Below, piece by piece: positions 35,541-45,083 of a stretch of 64,000 nt of DNA. Position 1 is the first letter of the stretch. Every line of letters starts with the position of its first letter. The stretch covers positions 241,882-305,881 of the forward strand of contig DASYCZ010000032.1 of NCBI GenBank assembly GCA_036499825.1. The letters are read 5' to 3'. The translations under genes and the position numbers were made by a program. Below the pieces are notes generated by a model. That model saw nothing but the letters and a program-made list of their open reading frames with translations. It searched no databases and was not told the DNA's origin. Source of the DNA: Paradevosia sp036499825. GTDB taxonomy: Bacteria > Pseudomonadota > Alphaproteobacteria > Rhizobiales > Devosiaceae.

Positions 35541-35704
35541 ATGGTCCCCGCGAGGGGATAACAGGGAAGCCGGTGCGGGTCTTTGGGCCTCAGTCCGGCG
35601 CTGCCCCCGCAACTGTAGGCGGAGACGGGCGCTCACGAAGCCACTGGCCGGAACGGTTGGGAAGGCGAGCGCCCGGTTCGATCCGCGAGCCAGGAGACCT
35701 ACCG
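35541..35704 (+). promoter_or_regulatory. Cobalamin riboswitch 3 (upstream of metE)
   Basis: The conserved elements are GGGATAACAGGGAAGCCGGT, then GGCGCTGCCCCCGCAACTGT and GAGCCAGGAGACCTACCG. The aptamer ends about 190 bases before metE. It is expected to repress metE when B12 is available, since a B12-dependent MetH can then make methionine. Confidence 0.95.
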
Positions 35705-35891
35705 TGGACGCGATGTTTTTCCATGGGCCGATCGGGCGGATCGGCGAAGAGGACCTGACCATGACGAGCCTTCGTCACCGTTTCCGAATGCGTCGCTGAT
35801 CTCGGCCCGAGCCGAGCCCCACCATCATCATTGACCCTCCGCCGCCTGTGCCAGAGTTGCGCCGGGCGTGAAGACGCATCGGACCACCATC

Positions 35892-38144
35892 ATGACCAAA
35901 TCCGCCAATCTGGGCTTCCCGCGCATCGGCGCCCATCGCGAACTCAAGAAGGCCCTCGAAAGCTACTGGAAGGGCGACACCGACGGCACTGCGCTCGAAG
36001 CCAGTGCCGCCGAACTGCGCGCCCGTCACTGGCGCCTGCAGCAGGATGCCGGCATCGACATCATCCCCTCTAACGACTTCTCTCTCTACGACCACGTGCT
36101 CGATACCACGGCGGCGCTTGGCGCCATCCCACCGCGCTTTGCCGGCATCACGGACCCGCAGGCGCTCTATTTCGCCATGGCGCGCGGCACGGAAGCGGCT
36201 CCGGCAATGGAAATGACCAAGTGGTTCGACACCAATTATCACTACATCGTGCCGGAGTTTCAGGCCGGCCAGCAGTTCCGGCTGTCGACCAATAAATCGC
36301 TCGACCACTATCGCGAGGCCCGCGCCCTGAGCATCGATACGCGGCCGGTCATCCTCGGCCCGGTCACCTGGCTCAGCCTCGGCAAGGCCAAGGATAAGGG
36401 GCTCGATCCATTGTCATTGCTGGACGCCGTGCTGCCGGTCTATGCGGAAACGCTGTCGCTGTTGAAGGACGAGGGCGCCCGCTGGGTGCAGATCGACGAG
36501 CCGATCCTGGCGCTCGATTTGTCCGACGGCCAGCGCGCCGCCCTGCGCCGCGCCTATGCGGCGCTGCAGCCCGTGGCGCCCAGAATCATGCTGGCGACCT
36601 ATTTCGGCGCCCTGCTGGACAATACCGAACTGGCCGCCGGCCTGCCGGTTGCGGGCCTGCATATCGACCTCGTCCGCGCGCCCGAGCAGCTTCCGGCGGT
36701 GTTGAAGGCCCTGCCCAGCGACAAGGTGCTCTCCGTTGGCGTCATCGACGGCCGCAATATCTGGCGCGCCGACCTCGACGCACGGCTGAAGCTGGTCTCG
36801 AAGGCCTGGGACAGTGTCGGGCCGGACCGGCTCGAAATCGCGCCGTCCTGCTCGCTGCTGCATAGCCCGGTCGATCTCGAGGGCGAGACCGCGCTCGACG
36901 ACGAACTCAAATCCTGGCTGGCCTTCGCCAGGCAGAAGCTGGTGGAGGTGAATGCGCTGAGCGTTGCCACCCAGCGGGGCAAGGGCGCGGCCAAGGCGGC
37001 GTTCGAAGCCAGCGCGGCGGCTGCCGCGTCGCACAAGGCCTCGCCGCGCATCCACAAGGCGGCGGTCAAAACCCGCGCCGCGACCGCGATCGACTTGGCA
37101 CGCCACAGCGCCTTCCCGGCCCGCCGCGACCTGCAGCGCGCCCGTTTCAACCTGCCGGCGTTTCCCACCACGACGATTGGCTCCTTCCCGCAGACCCACG
37201 AGGTTCGCGAGCAACGCGCCGCCTTCAAGAAGGGCCAGATCGACGCCACCACCTATGACGCGTTTCTCGAAGCCGAGACCGAACGCGCTGTGCGTATCCA
37301 AGAGCAGATCGGTCTCGACGTGTTGGTGCATGGCGAATTCGAGCGCAACGACATGGTGGAATATTTCGGCGAACAGCTCGACGGCTTTGCCTTCACCCGG
37401 AACGGTTGGGTGCAGTCCTATGGCAGCCGCTGCGTCAAGCCGCCGGTGATCTACGGTGATATCAGCCGGCCGGCACCGATGACGGTCCGCTGGTCCGCTT
37501 ACGCCGCCTCACTCACCAAGCGGCTGATGAAGGGCATGCTGACCGGCCCGGTGACCATCCTGCAATGGAGTTTTGTGCGCGTCGATCAGCCGCGCTCCGA
37601 GACCTGTCGCCAGATCGCACTCGCCATCCGGGACGAGGTCATCGATCTCGAAACGGCCGGGATTGGCATCATCCAGATCGACGAGCCAGCTTTGCGTGAA
37701 GGCCTGCCGCTGCGCCATCGCGATTGGGCGAGCTACCTGCGCTGGGCCGTCGACTGCTTCCGCGCCTCGGCATCCGGCGTCGCCGACGCCACGCAGATCC
37801 ACACCCACATGTGCTACGCCGAGTTCAACGACATCATGCCCGCCATCGCCGAAATGGACGCCGATGTGATCTCGATTGAAACCTCACGCTCCGACATGGA
37901 GCTGCTCGAAGCGTTTCGCGACTTCAAGTATCCCAACGAGATCGGGCCAGGCGTCTGGGATATCCACTCGCCACGCGTGCCCGACCAGGATGACATGGAA
38001 GCGTTGATGCGCAAGGCTGCCGGGAGCATCCCGGCCCAGCAGCTCTGGGTCAATCCAGACTGCGGCCTCAAGACTCGTGGTTGGCCTGAGGTCGAGGCAT
38101 CGCTCAGGAACCTCGTTGCTACGGCAAAGTCACTGAGAAGGTAG
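35892..38144 (+). CDS. metE: Cobalamin-independent methionine synthase MetE
   Basis: MetE transfers a methyl group from methyltetrahydrofolate polyglutamate to homocysteine without B12. The 750-residue protein is full length, with the two barrels of the family: N-terminal MTKSANLGFPRIGAHRELKK and C-terminal FPTTTIGSFPQTHEVREQRA. Zinc ligands are seen in THMCYAEF (His, Cys), SIETSRSD (Glu) and NPDCGLKTRGW (Cys). The start at 35892 matches the usual N-terminus. It is controlled by riboswitch 3. Confidence 0.96.
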   Translation: MTKSANLGFPRIGAHRELKKALESYWKGDTDGTALEASAAELRARHWRLQQDAGIDIIPSNDFSLYDHVLDTTAALGAIPPRFAGITDPQALYFAMARGTEAAPAMEMTKWFDTNYHYIVPEFQAGQQFRLSTNKSLDHYREARALSIDTRPVILGPVTWLSLGKAKDKGLDPLSLLDAVLPVYAETLSLLKDEGARWVQIDEPILALDLSDGQRAALRRAYAALQPVAPRIMLATYFGALLDNTELAAGLPVAGLHIDLVRAPEQLPAVLKALPSDKVLSVGVIDGRNIWRADLDARLKLVSKAWDSVGPDRLEIAPSCSLLHSPVDLEGETALDDELKSWLAFARQKLVEVNALSVATQRGKGAAKAAFEASAAAAASHKASPRIHKAAVKTRAATAIDLARHSAFPARRDLQRARFNLPAFPTTTIGSFPQTHEVREQRAAFKKGQIDATTYDAFLEAETERAVRIQEQIGLDVLVHGEFERNDMVEYFGEQLDGFAFTRNGWVQSYGSRCVKPPVIYGDISRPAPMTVRWSAYAASLTKRLMKGMLTGPVTILQWSFVRVDQPRSETCRQIALAIRDEVIDLETAGIGIIQIDEPALREGLPLRHRDWASYLRWAVDCFRASASGVADATQIHTHMCYAEFNDIMPAIAEMDADVISIETSRSDMELLEAFRDFKYPNEIGPGVWDIHSPRVPDQDDMEALMRKAAGSIPAQQLWVNPDCGLKTRGWPEVEASLRNLVATAKSLRR

Positions 38145-38155
38145 GTCACGCGCCC

Positions 38156-38195
38156 ACCGTCTGCTTTTGACACCTCATAGCTAAAAGCAGACGGT
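38156..38195. terminator. Strong hairpin between convergent metE and the dehydratase gene
   Basis: A perfect 13-bp stem ACCGTCTGCTTTT / AAAAGCAGACGGT closes a 14-base loop. It lies in the 105-base gap between convergent genes and probably stops transcription from both sides. There is no long T-tract outside the stem. Confidence 0.65.
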
Positions 38196-38249
38196 CGGTT
38201 TCCCACCCCAAATTGGACGTTCGAGAAGCCCGCAAAGTATGTCCGCAGG

Positions 38250-39971
38250 TCAGTGGCTGACCTTGGGGACGTAGTCGCCGCTCCCGCCCACCAGGAAATC
38301 GAGGTCAGCGCCAGTGTCAGCCTGCAGCACGTGCTGGACATAGAGCTTTTCCCAACCGCGGTCATAGGGCGACACGAACGGCTTGAGCGCTGAGCGCCGG
38401 CGCTCCAGTTCCTCCGCGTCGACAGCGAGATGAAGGTGTCTGGCCGGGACATCGAGCTCGATCAGATCGCCATCGCGCACTAGCGCCAACGGGCCTGCGG
38501 CGGCAGCTTCCGGTGCGACATGCAGCACGACCGTGCCAAAGGCCGTACCGCTCATGCGGGCGTCAGAGATGCGCACCATGTCGGTGATGCCCTTTTCGAG
38601 CATGCGGCGAGGAATGGGCAGGTTGCCGATCTCGGCCATGCCGGGATACCCCTTGGGGCCGCAATTGCGGAGCACCAGCACGGTGGTCTCGTCGACAGGC
38701 AGGTCAGGATCGTCGATCCGCGACTTGAGGTCATCCGGCCCGTCGAATACCAGGGCTCTGCCCTTATGCACCATCAGCGCGGGCGTGGCGGCGGAGGGTT
38801 TGATGACGGCGCCATCGGGTGCCAGATTGCCGTTGAGCACAGCGATGCCGCCGGCCGGCTTGAAGGGCGCCTCGACCGGGAAGATGACGTTGCGGTCGTG
38901 CGTTTCGGCCAGGGCGATATTATCGCCCAGCGTCCTGCCGGTTATTGTCCTGGCGCTGAGGTCGAGCTTGCTGGCGATCTCGCCCAGCACCGCCGGCACC
39001 CCGCCGGCATGGAAGAAGTCTTCCATCAGATAGGTGCCGGACGGCATGAGGTTGACGAGGCACGGGACGTCGCGGCCGGCCGCGTCCCAGTCTGCGAGCG
39101 AAAAATCCACGCCCAGCCGTCCGGCCAGGGCCAGGAGGTGCACGACCGCATTGGTCGAGCCGCCCAGCGCGGCATTGAGCTTGACCGCGTTGAGAAAGGC
39201 CGATCGCTGCAGCACTTGCGACATGCGCAAGTCCTCGTTGACCATTTCGACCGCTCGCCGGCCGGCTTCGAAAGCCAGCGCCTGTCGCCGTGCATCGACG
39301 GCCGGAATGGCGCCGTTCTCGGGCAAGGCGATGCCGAGACCCTCGCAAAGACTAGCCATCGTCGAGGCCGTGCCCATGGTCATGCAGGAGCCGGCGCTGC
39401 GCGACATGGCAGCCTCGGCCGACATGAATTCGTCGACGCTCATCTCGCCGGCGCGTACCGCCTCCTTGAAGCGGATGACATCGGTACCGGAACCGATCTG
39501 CCGGCCCTTCCAGCGGCCCGAGAGCATCGGTCCGCCCGAAACCATGATGGTCGGCAGATCAACGCTTGCCGCGCCCATGAGCGTGGCTGGGGTAGTCTTG
39601 TCGCAGCCGGCTAGCAGCACCACGCCATCGAGCGGATTGGCGCGGATGGAGGCTTCCACGTCCATGCTGACCAGGTTGCGGAACAGCATGGTGGTCGGGC
39701 GCATGTTGGATTCGCCCAGCGAGGTCACCGGAAATTCCAGTGGAAAGCCACCTGCCGCATAGACGCCGCGGCGCACATGCTCGGCCAGCATGCGCAGATG
39801 TCCGTTGCAGGGGGTCAACTCCGACCAGGTATTGCAGATGCCGATTACCGGCTTGCCCTGGAACATGTCGGCCGTGTGGCCCTGGTTCTTCATCCAGCTG
39901 CGATAGATGAAACCGTAGGAATCCTGGCGGCCGAACCATTCGCTGCTGCGCAGCTTATTCTTGTCGGTCAT
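38250..39971 (-). CDS. IlvD/Edd family dehydratase (sugar-acid dehydratase)
   Basis: The 573-residue Fe-S dehydratase has the three cluster cysteines in GICNTWSE, LLAGCDKTTPA and SAGSCMTMGTASTM. The family removes water from dihydroxy acids or from sugar acids such as L-arabinonate, D-xylonate or 6-phosphogluconate. Its place with an enolase-superfamily enzyme and far from ilv genes favours a sugar acid, giving a 2-keto-3-deoxy product. It is the last gene of the operon that begins at 49281, three bases after the AstE-like gene. Confidence 0.87.
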   Translation of the reverse strand: MTDKNKLRSSEWFGRQDSYGFIYRSWMKNQGHTADMFQGKPVIGICNTWSELTPCNGHLRMLAEHVRRGVYAAGGFPLEFPVTSLGESNMRPTTMLFRNLVSMDVEASIRANPLDGVVLLAGCDKTTPATLMGAASVDLPTIMVSGGPMLSGRWKGRQIGSGTDVIRFKEAVRAGEMSVDEFMSAEAAMSRSAGSCMTMGTASTMASLCEGLGIALPENGAIPAVDARRQALAFEAGRRAVEMVNEDLRMSQVLQRSAFLNAVKLNAALGGSTNAVVHLLALAGRLGVDFSLADWDAAGRDVPCLVNLMPSGTYLMEDFFHAGGVPAVLGEIASKLDLSARTITGRTLGDNIALAETHDRNVIFPVEAPFKPAGGIAVLNGNLAPDGAVIKPSAATPALMVHKGRALVFDGPDDLKSRIDDPDLPVDETTVLVLRNCGPKGYPGMAEIGNLPIPRRMLEKGITDMVRISDARMSGTAFGTVVLHVAPEAAAAGPLALVRDGDLIELDVPARHLHLAVDAEELERRRSALKPFVSPYDRGWEKLYVQHVLQADTGADLDFLVGGSGDYVPKVSH

Positions 39972-39974
39972 CGC

Positions 39975-41012
39975 TTAGTTCAACCAGGGCAGGACGCGTC
40001 CCGTCACCACCACATGCTGGCCCTGCCGCACCTTCGCACCCCAGGCCTGGGCGATGACCACGCCATCGACCCCCGCGCGGGCCGGCCAGGGATCGGCATC
40101 CACCCGCTCGAAATCGTGGATCAACCCAACGATAGTGCCTTCCGTTACTCTGGTGCCGCAAGCCATCAGCGGTTCGTAGTGGCCGGAAACCGGCGCGCAG
40201 GTGAAGCATTCGCGATCGACCATGGCGGCCTTGACCTGCGTGCCATCGCGATGATGGGCGATGGGCGAGATCTCGCCGCGCAACTGACCGGTGTGGATGG
40301 CGGCGGCACGCACGCCATGGCGGCCATAGCGCACCCCTTCCGGCTGCACCGCGGCGCCCCAGCCAAGCTCGGCGCCCAGGGTGATCTTGCCCAACCGCTC
40401 GGCTTCGCTCGGCAACAGGCCGGGCGTCTCATTCTGATAGACGATGACGGTCGGCGTGCCGAACCAGCGGGCGGTTTGTTCGATCAGCCTGCCTTGCACC
40501 GGATCGTCGATGGGATGGAAGCTGGTGCCGAGGGCGAAGCGTGCGACTTCGCCTCCCGCATGCAGGTCGATGACCACATGGACGTGCTGCCAAATGGCCC
40601 GGCGGACGAAATCGGCGATGCGATGGGTGATGCGCGCCAGGGCCGGCGTGCGGCCGGCGCCATCGACGAAAGCGCGGTTGAGATTGACGCCGTCATCGAG
40701 CGTCGAGTCGCGCGTGCCGGCGCGGAAGGCGGCCGGGTTCAGTACCGGCACCAGAATGATGCGGCCGGTAACGTCTTCGACGTCGATCTCGCGCAACAGG
40801 TGCCGAATGACGACGGGGCCTTCGAATTCATTGCCGTGATTGGAGCCGAAAACCACGAGGCCCTCGCCGGCCTTAACATTGGGACCGACCATGACGGTCA
40901 AGGGGATGAGGTGGTCGCCCCAGATGGAATCGTGTTCGAGCGCGACGAGGTAATCCCGCCTTCCCTTCGTTTCGAGGTCCAGTTCGGCGGGTCTGACGAT
41001 CTGACGGATCAT
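39975..41012 (-). CDS. Succinylglutamate desuccinylase/aspartoacylase family protein
   Basis: The 345-residue zinc carboxypeptidase-like protein has GSNHGNEFEGP (His and Glu zinc ligands), VIDLHAGG (His ligand) and DDGVNLNRAF. Family members remove acyl groups from amino acids, or cleave related amides. The C-terminal part (VTEGTIVGLIHDFERV) is a small beta domain. I chose MIRQIVRPAELDLE at 41012; longer open frame upstream overlaps the enolase gene. In this operon it may strip an amino acid or acyl group from a sugar-acid conjugate (inferred). Confidence 0.82.
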   Translation of the reverse strand: MIRQIVRPAELDLETKGRRDYLVALEHDSIWGDHLIPLTVMVGPNVKAGEGLVVFGSNHGNEFEGPVVIRHLLREIDVEDVTGRIILVPVLNPAAFRAGTRDSTLDDGVNLNRAFVDGAGRTPALARITHRIADFVRRAIWQHVHVVIDLHAGGEVARFALGTSFHPIDDPVQGRLIEQTARWFGTPTVIVYQNETPGLLPSEAERLGKITLGAELGWGAAVQPEGVRYGRHGVRAAAIHTGQLRGEISPIAHHRDGTQVKAAMVDRECFTCAPVSGHYEPLMACGTRVTEGTIVGLIHDFERVDADPWPARAGVDGVVIAQAWGAKVRQGQHVVVTGRVLPWLN

Positions 41013-41032
41013 GCTTTCAAATCTCCAAAGGC

Positions 41033-42208
41033 TCACGCGGATACGCGGTGAGCCGCGATAAAATCTTTGTCGACTTCGGCTCCGATGCCGGGCGCGTCGG
41101 GAATGGCCACCATGCCATCGGCATCGAGCTTGAAGGGCGCGATGGCGACGCCGCCGGTCAGCGCGCTCTGGCTGACATTGAACTCGACGAATTTGGCACG
41201 CGGCAGCGTCGCGATGAGCTGGAGACTGTAGGCGGTGAGCAAATGCGTGAGCCAGGAATGCGGCACGAGGTCGATATTGGCTTTTTCCGCGAGCTCCGCG
41301 ATGCGCCTGGCGACGCTGAGACCGCCGCAGCGGGACAGGTCCGGCTGGATCACGTCGACGCAGCCCTCGCCGATGAAGCGCTCGAATTCCCAGATGGTGG
41401 CGAGCTGTTCGCCGGCGGCGATCGGCACTGGGCTCAGCGCCCGCACCTCGGCATATTCGTCGAAGCGCTCCGGATGGATGAAGTCCTCCACCCAGCCGAC
41501 ATTGTAGTCGCCGAGCCAGTCGCACATCTCGATGGCGTCGCGGCGGCTGCGCATGGGCCCGGGCCTGGTCCAGCCGGCGGGGTACCAGCCGGGATCGACC
41601 AGCAGATGCCGGTCGGGACCGAGCGTATCGCGGGCGGCGGCGACCAGCTCGCGGTCGAGGCCGGGGTCCTGTCCGAACACGCCCCAGCCGAATTTGACGG
41701 CGCGAAAGCCTTTGTCGATATAGCCCTGCGCTGCTTCCGCCATGCCCTCGGGCGTCGAACGGAACAGGGTCGACGCATAGGCCATTACTCTGTCGCGGCG
41801 CTTGCCGCCAAGCAGTTGGGCCAGCGACAGGCCGGTGGCCTGCGCGCGGATCGACCACAGGCAATTGTCGATGGCGGAGATGCACTGCATGGCGATGCCG
41901 CGGCGGCCATAATAGGCGCTGCCCACATAGAGCTTGTCCCACAGCCGTTCGACATCCAGCGGATCCTCACCAATCAGGATTTGCCCGAGGGTATGAAAGC
42001 CCAGCGTGCCCATGCCCTGGCCGGCAATGATGGCGACGGCCGCGGGGGCGAGCGTCTCGACATCGGCCCAGCCTTCCAGGCCTTCGTCGGTGATGACGTG
42101 CACCAGCAGTTGCCAGTCGCCATTGTCGGTGGCTTCGGCGCCACCGGCCGGCGAGGCATAGGCCTGATCGCCACGGAGAAGGATGGGTTCGACGGCGGTG
42201 ATGCGCAT
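41033..42208 (-). CDS. Enolase superfamily enzyme (mandelate racemase subgroup)
   Basis: The 391-residue protein has an N-terminal capping domain and a C-terminal barrel. Metal ligands are Asp in LLVDPGW, Glu in WVEDF and Glu in AGEQL. The Asp-His pair of the mandelate racemase subgroup is in QPDLSRCGG and VPHSWLTH. Such enzymes dehydrate or racemise acid sugars. The exact substrate cannot be told. It starts eight bases after the stop of dppF in the same operon. Confidence 0.87.
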   Translation of the reverse strand: MRITAVEPILLRGDQAYASPAGGAEATDNGDWQLLVHVITDEGLEGWADVETLAPAAVAIIAGQGMGTLGFHTLGQILIGEDPLDVERLWDKLYVGSAYYGRRGIAMQCISAIDNCLWSIRAQATGLSLAQLLGGKRRDRVMAYASTLFRSTPEGMAEAAQGYIDKGFRAVKFGWGVFGQDPGLDRELVAAARDTLGPDRHLLVDPGWYPAGWTRPGPMRSRRDAIEMCDWLGDYNVGWVEDFIHPERFDEYAEVRALSPVPIAAGEQLATIWEFERFIGEGCVDVIQPDLSRCGGLSVARRIAELAEKANIDLVPHSWLTHLLTAYSLQLIATLPRAKFVEFNVSQSALTGGVAIAPFKLDADGMVAIPDAPGIGAEVDKDFIAAHRVSA

Positions 42209-42216
42209 TGAGGGCC

Positions 42217-43215
42217 TCAGACGGAAGCGGGTTGGATGCCGATCTCTTCGGCGAAATGGCAGGCCACCTGGTGACCGGTATCGAGGGTACGCAATTGCGG
42301 GTCCTCGCTCCTGCAGCGATCCTGCGCAAAGGGGCAGCGTGGATGGAAATGACAGCCGCTCGGCGGGTTGAGCGGGCTCGGCATCTCGCCATGGACACGC
42401 TTGCGACTGCGTCTCAGACTCGGATGCGACACGGGTGCCGAGGCGAGAAGGGCTTGCGTATAGGGGTGGCGCGGCGCGGCATAGAGCGCCGCCTTGGGCG
42501 CGGTTTCCACGATGCGGCCGAGATACATGACCGCGACCCGGTCCGCGATATGCTTCACCACCGCCAGGTCGTGGCCGATGAACAGATAACTCATGCCCAG
42601 CTCATCCTGCAGGTCTTGCAGAAGATTGATGACCTGCGCTTGCACCGACACATCGAGCGCTGACACCGCTTCGTCGCAGATGATGAACTTCGGCTTCGGC
42701 GCAATAGCGCGGGCGATGCCGATGCGCTGGCGTTGGCCGCCGGAGAATTCATGCGCGAAGCGCTGCGCGTGCCTGCGCGACAGCCCGACTTTCTCGAGCA
42801 GGTCGCCGGCATATTTGCTCATCGCCGCAGATGGGCGCTCGCCTTGCGCGTAAAGTGGTTCGAGGATGATGTCCGCAACGTTGAGGCGCGGGTTGAGCGA
42901 GGCATGCGGATCCTGGAAGATGATCTGCATGTCTCGTCGCATCCGGCGCAGTTCAGGCTTTGGAACAGACAAAAGGTCCGTGCCGCGGAAGCGCACGGTG
43001 CCGGCGGTAGGATTGATCAATTGCAGGATGAGCCGGCCGGTCGTCGACTTGCCGCAGCCGCTCTCGCCCACAAGCCCGAGCGTCTCGCGCTCGCCGACGG
43101 TGAGGGACACCGAGTCGACGGCTTTCACCACCGGAGCCTCGTCGTTGAACCAGTTCGCCGGCTTCAACGGAAAATGCTTGACGAGGCCCTCGACGACGAG
43201 AAGCGGTTCGCTCAT
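42217..43215 (-). CDS. ABC transporter ATP-binding protein (DppF type), first Dpp system
   Basis: The 332-residue ATPase has Walker A GESGCGKST, Q-loop IIFQDPHASLNPRL, signature FSGGQRQRIGIARAI and Walker B FIICDEAVSALDVSVQ. The C-terminal Cys cluster (CHFHPRCPFAQDRC) is the oligopeptide-transporter domain. The usual DEP of Walker B reads DEA here. The start at 43215 overlaps the dppD stop. Confidence 0.9.
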   Translation of the reverse strand: MSEPLLVVEGLVKHFPLKPANWFNDEAPVVKAVDSVSLTVGERETLGLVGESGCGKSTTGRLILQLINPTAGTVRFRGTDLLSVPKPELRRMRRDMQIIFQDPHASLNPRLNVADIILEPLYAQGERPSAAMSKYAGDLLEKVGLSRRHAQRFAHEFSGGQRQRIGIARAIAPKPKFIICDEAVSALDVSVQAQVINLLQDLQDELGMSYLFIGHDLAVVKHIADRVAVMYLGRIVETAPKAALYAAPRHPYTQALLASAPVSHPSLRRSRKRVHGEMPSPLNPPSGCHFHPRCPFAQDRCRSEDPQLRTLDTGHQVACHFAEEIGIQPASV

Positions 43216-44204
43216 TGCCGGACCTCCGCAACGAGGGCGGGCGCACGGATGCACGCGGCCTTCTGGCCCCCGGGAAGCGCGATGAGCGGCGGCTGCGCCA
43301 ACGTGCAGGCCTCGATGGCCTTCGGGCAGCGCGGCGCGAACAGACACCCGGATGGCAGGCTGCCGGGGCTGGGCATGCCGCCCGGAATGGTGACGAGGCG
43401 TCTTGCGTCGGCATCCATGTCCGGCGTGCTGGCCAAAAGTCCCTCGGTATAGGGGTGCTGCGGCCGGTCGAAGAGATCGAAGATGTCTGCTTCCTCGACC
43501 ACCCGGCTCGAATACATCACCACCACGCGGTCGGCGACCTCGGCCATCACGCCCATATTGTGAGTGATGAGCACGATAGCGGTGCCAAACTCCGCGCGCA
43601 GATCGTTGAGCAGATCGAGGAGCTGCGCCTGGATAGTTACGTCGAGCGCCGTGGTCGGTTCATCCGCAATCAACAGCTTTGGCGAGCAGGACAGGGCGAT
43701 GGCGATCATGACGCGTTGGCGCATGCCGCCGGACAGCTGATGCGGATAGTCGTCAAGCCGGCGGCGGGGCGAGGGAATGCCGACCTTTTCGAGCAGTTCC
43801 ACAGCCCGTTCCTGCGCGGCGCGCCGGCTTAACCTGTCATGGGCGCGCACGGCTTCGGTGATCTGGTCGCCAACCGTAAATACCGGATTGAGCGAGGTCA
43901 TGGGTTCCTGGAAGATCATGCCGAGGCGACTTCCGCGCAGCGCTCGCAATTGTCGCGATGGGAGGCCGACGATGTTGCGTCCTTCAAAGGCGATCTCGCC
44001 AGAGACCACGGCGGTTGGCGGCAACAGACCCATGATGGCGAGCGCAGTGACGCTCTTGCCGGAACCGCTTTCGCCGACCACGCCAACCAGTTCGCCCGGC
44101 TGTACGTTAAAGCTCACATCGTTGACCGCGAGGAAGCGGTTCTTGCCGGCCGGAAAGCCGATCGTCAGGTTCCGAATGCCGAGCAGGGGAAGTGTCGTCG
44201 TCAT
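43212..44204 (-). CDS. ABC transporter ATP-binding protein (DppD type), first Dpp system
   Basis: The 330-residue partner ATPase has GESGSGKS, MIFQEPMTSLNPVF, LSGGMRQRVMIAIAL and LLIADEPTTALDVTIQ, plus the C-terminal domain CLFAPRCPKAIEAC. It overlaps both neighbours by four bases, so the transporter genes are translationally coupled. Confidence 0.91.
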   Translation of the reverse strand: MTTTLPLLGIRNLTIGFPAGKNRFLAVNDVSFNVQPGELVGVVGESGSGKSVTALAIMGLLPPTAVVSGEIAFEGRNIVGLPSRQLRALRGSRLGMIFQEPMTSLNPVFTVGDQITEAVRAHDRLSRRAAQERAVELLEKVGIPSPRRRLDDYPHQLSGGMRQRVMIAIALSCSPKLLIADEPTTALDVTIQAQLLDLLNDLRAEFGTAIVLITHNMGVMAEVADRVVVMYSSRVVEEADIFDLFDRPQHPYTEGLLASTPDMDADARRLVTIPGGMPSPGSLPSGCLFAPRCPKAIEACTLAQPPLIALPGGQKAACIRAPALVAEVRQ

Positions 44205-45082
44205 CCCTGTTCAACCTTCATGCGGGGGTCGAGAACATCGCGCAGGCCATCGCCCAGCAGGTTGAGGCCGAGCACGGTGAGCGCGATGGCGATGCCGGGC
44301 ACCAGCGTCAGCCAAGTGGCTTCGCGCATATACGAGCGCCCCTCCGAAATCAGCACGCCCCAGCTCGGTACGGTCGGCGGCGCGCCGAGCCCGAGAAAGC
44401 TCAGCACCGCTTCAGAAAGGATTGCATAGGCGAAGATGAAGCTGAGCTGCACGATCAATGGCGCCATGCAGTTGGGCAGAATGTGGCGCATCAGAATGCG
44501 GAAATCGGTGGCCCCTGCGGCGCGGGCGGCCTGCACATAATCCAGCTCGCGTACGACGAGGATCGAGGCGCGGACCGTGCGGGCAGTGCGCGGGATATAG
44601 ACGACCGACAGCGCCACGATGGCGGTGATCGCCGATGGCCCAAGCGCGGCGGCAACCCCAATGGCCAGCAGCACGGCCGGAAAGGCCATCAGCGCATCTG
44701 AAATGCGCATCAGGATGTCATCGAGTCGCGAGTAGTAGCCGGCGACGGCGCCGAGAAACACGCCGAACACCCCATTGAGCACCACCACGCAGAAGCCGAT
44801 CCCCAGGCTCAGCTGCGCGCCATAGAGCACGCGGCTGACCATATCACGCCCGAGATTATCGGTGCCGAGCGGAAAGGCCAGGGACGGCGGCCGGAAGCGG
44901 TTGCGGATCGAAAGCGCATTGGGATCGGTGTGGGTGATCAGCGGTGCGCAAATGGTGGCGAGACAGATAAGCCCGAACAGGATGGCGCCAACCGCAAAGG
45001 CGCGATTGGCGGACATGCGCCGCAACAGACCGCGCAGGCGCGTCACGCGCGATGGGGCGAAATCGAAGCTGACATCGGTCAT
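44201..45082 (-). CDS. ABC transporter permease (DppC type), first Dpp system
   Basis: The 293-residue permease has PLGTDNLGRDMVSRVLYGAQ, the docking loop YVQAARAAGATDFRILMRHI and the ending LGDGLRDVLDPRMK. I chose MTDVSFDFAPSRVTR at 45082; it starts two bases after the dppB stop. Confidence 0.9.
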   Translation of the reverse strand: MTDVSFDFAPSRVTRLRGLLRRMSANRAFAVGAILFGLICLATICAPLITHTDPNALSIRNRFRPPSLAFPLGTDNLGRDMVSRVLYGAQLSLGIGFCVVVLNGVFGVFLGAVAGYYSRLDDILMRISDALMAFPAVLLAIGVAAALGPSAITAIVALSVVYIPRTARTVRASILVVRELDYVQAARAAGATDFRILMRHILPNCMAPLIVQLSFIFAYAILSEAVLSFLGLGAPPTVPSWGVLISEGRSYMREATWLTLVPGIAIALTVLGLNLLGDGLRDVLDPRMKVEQG

Positions 45083-45083
45083 C

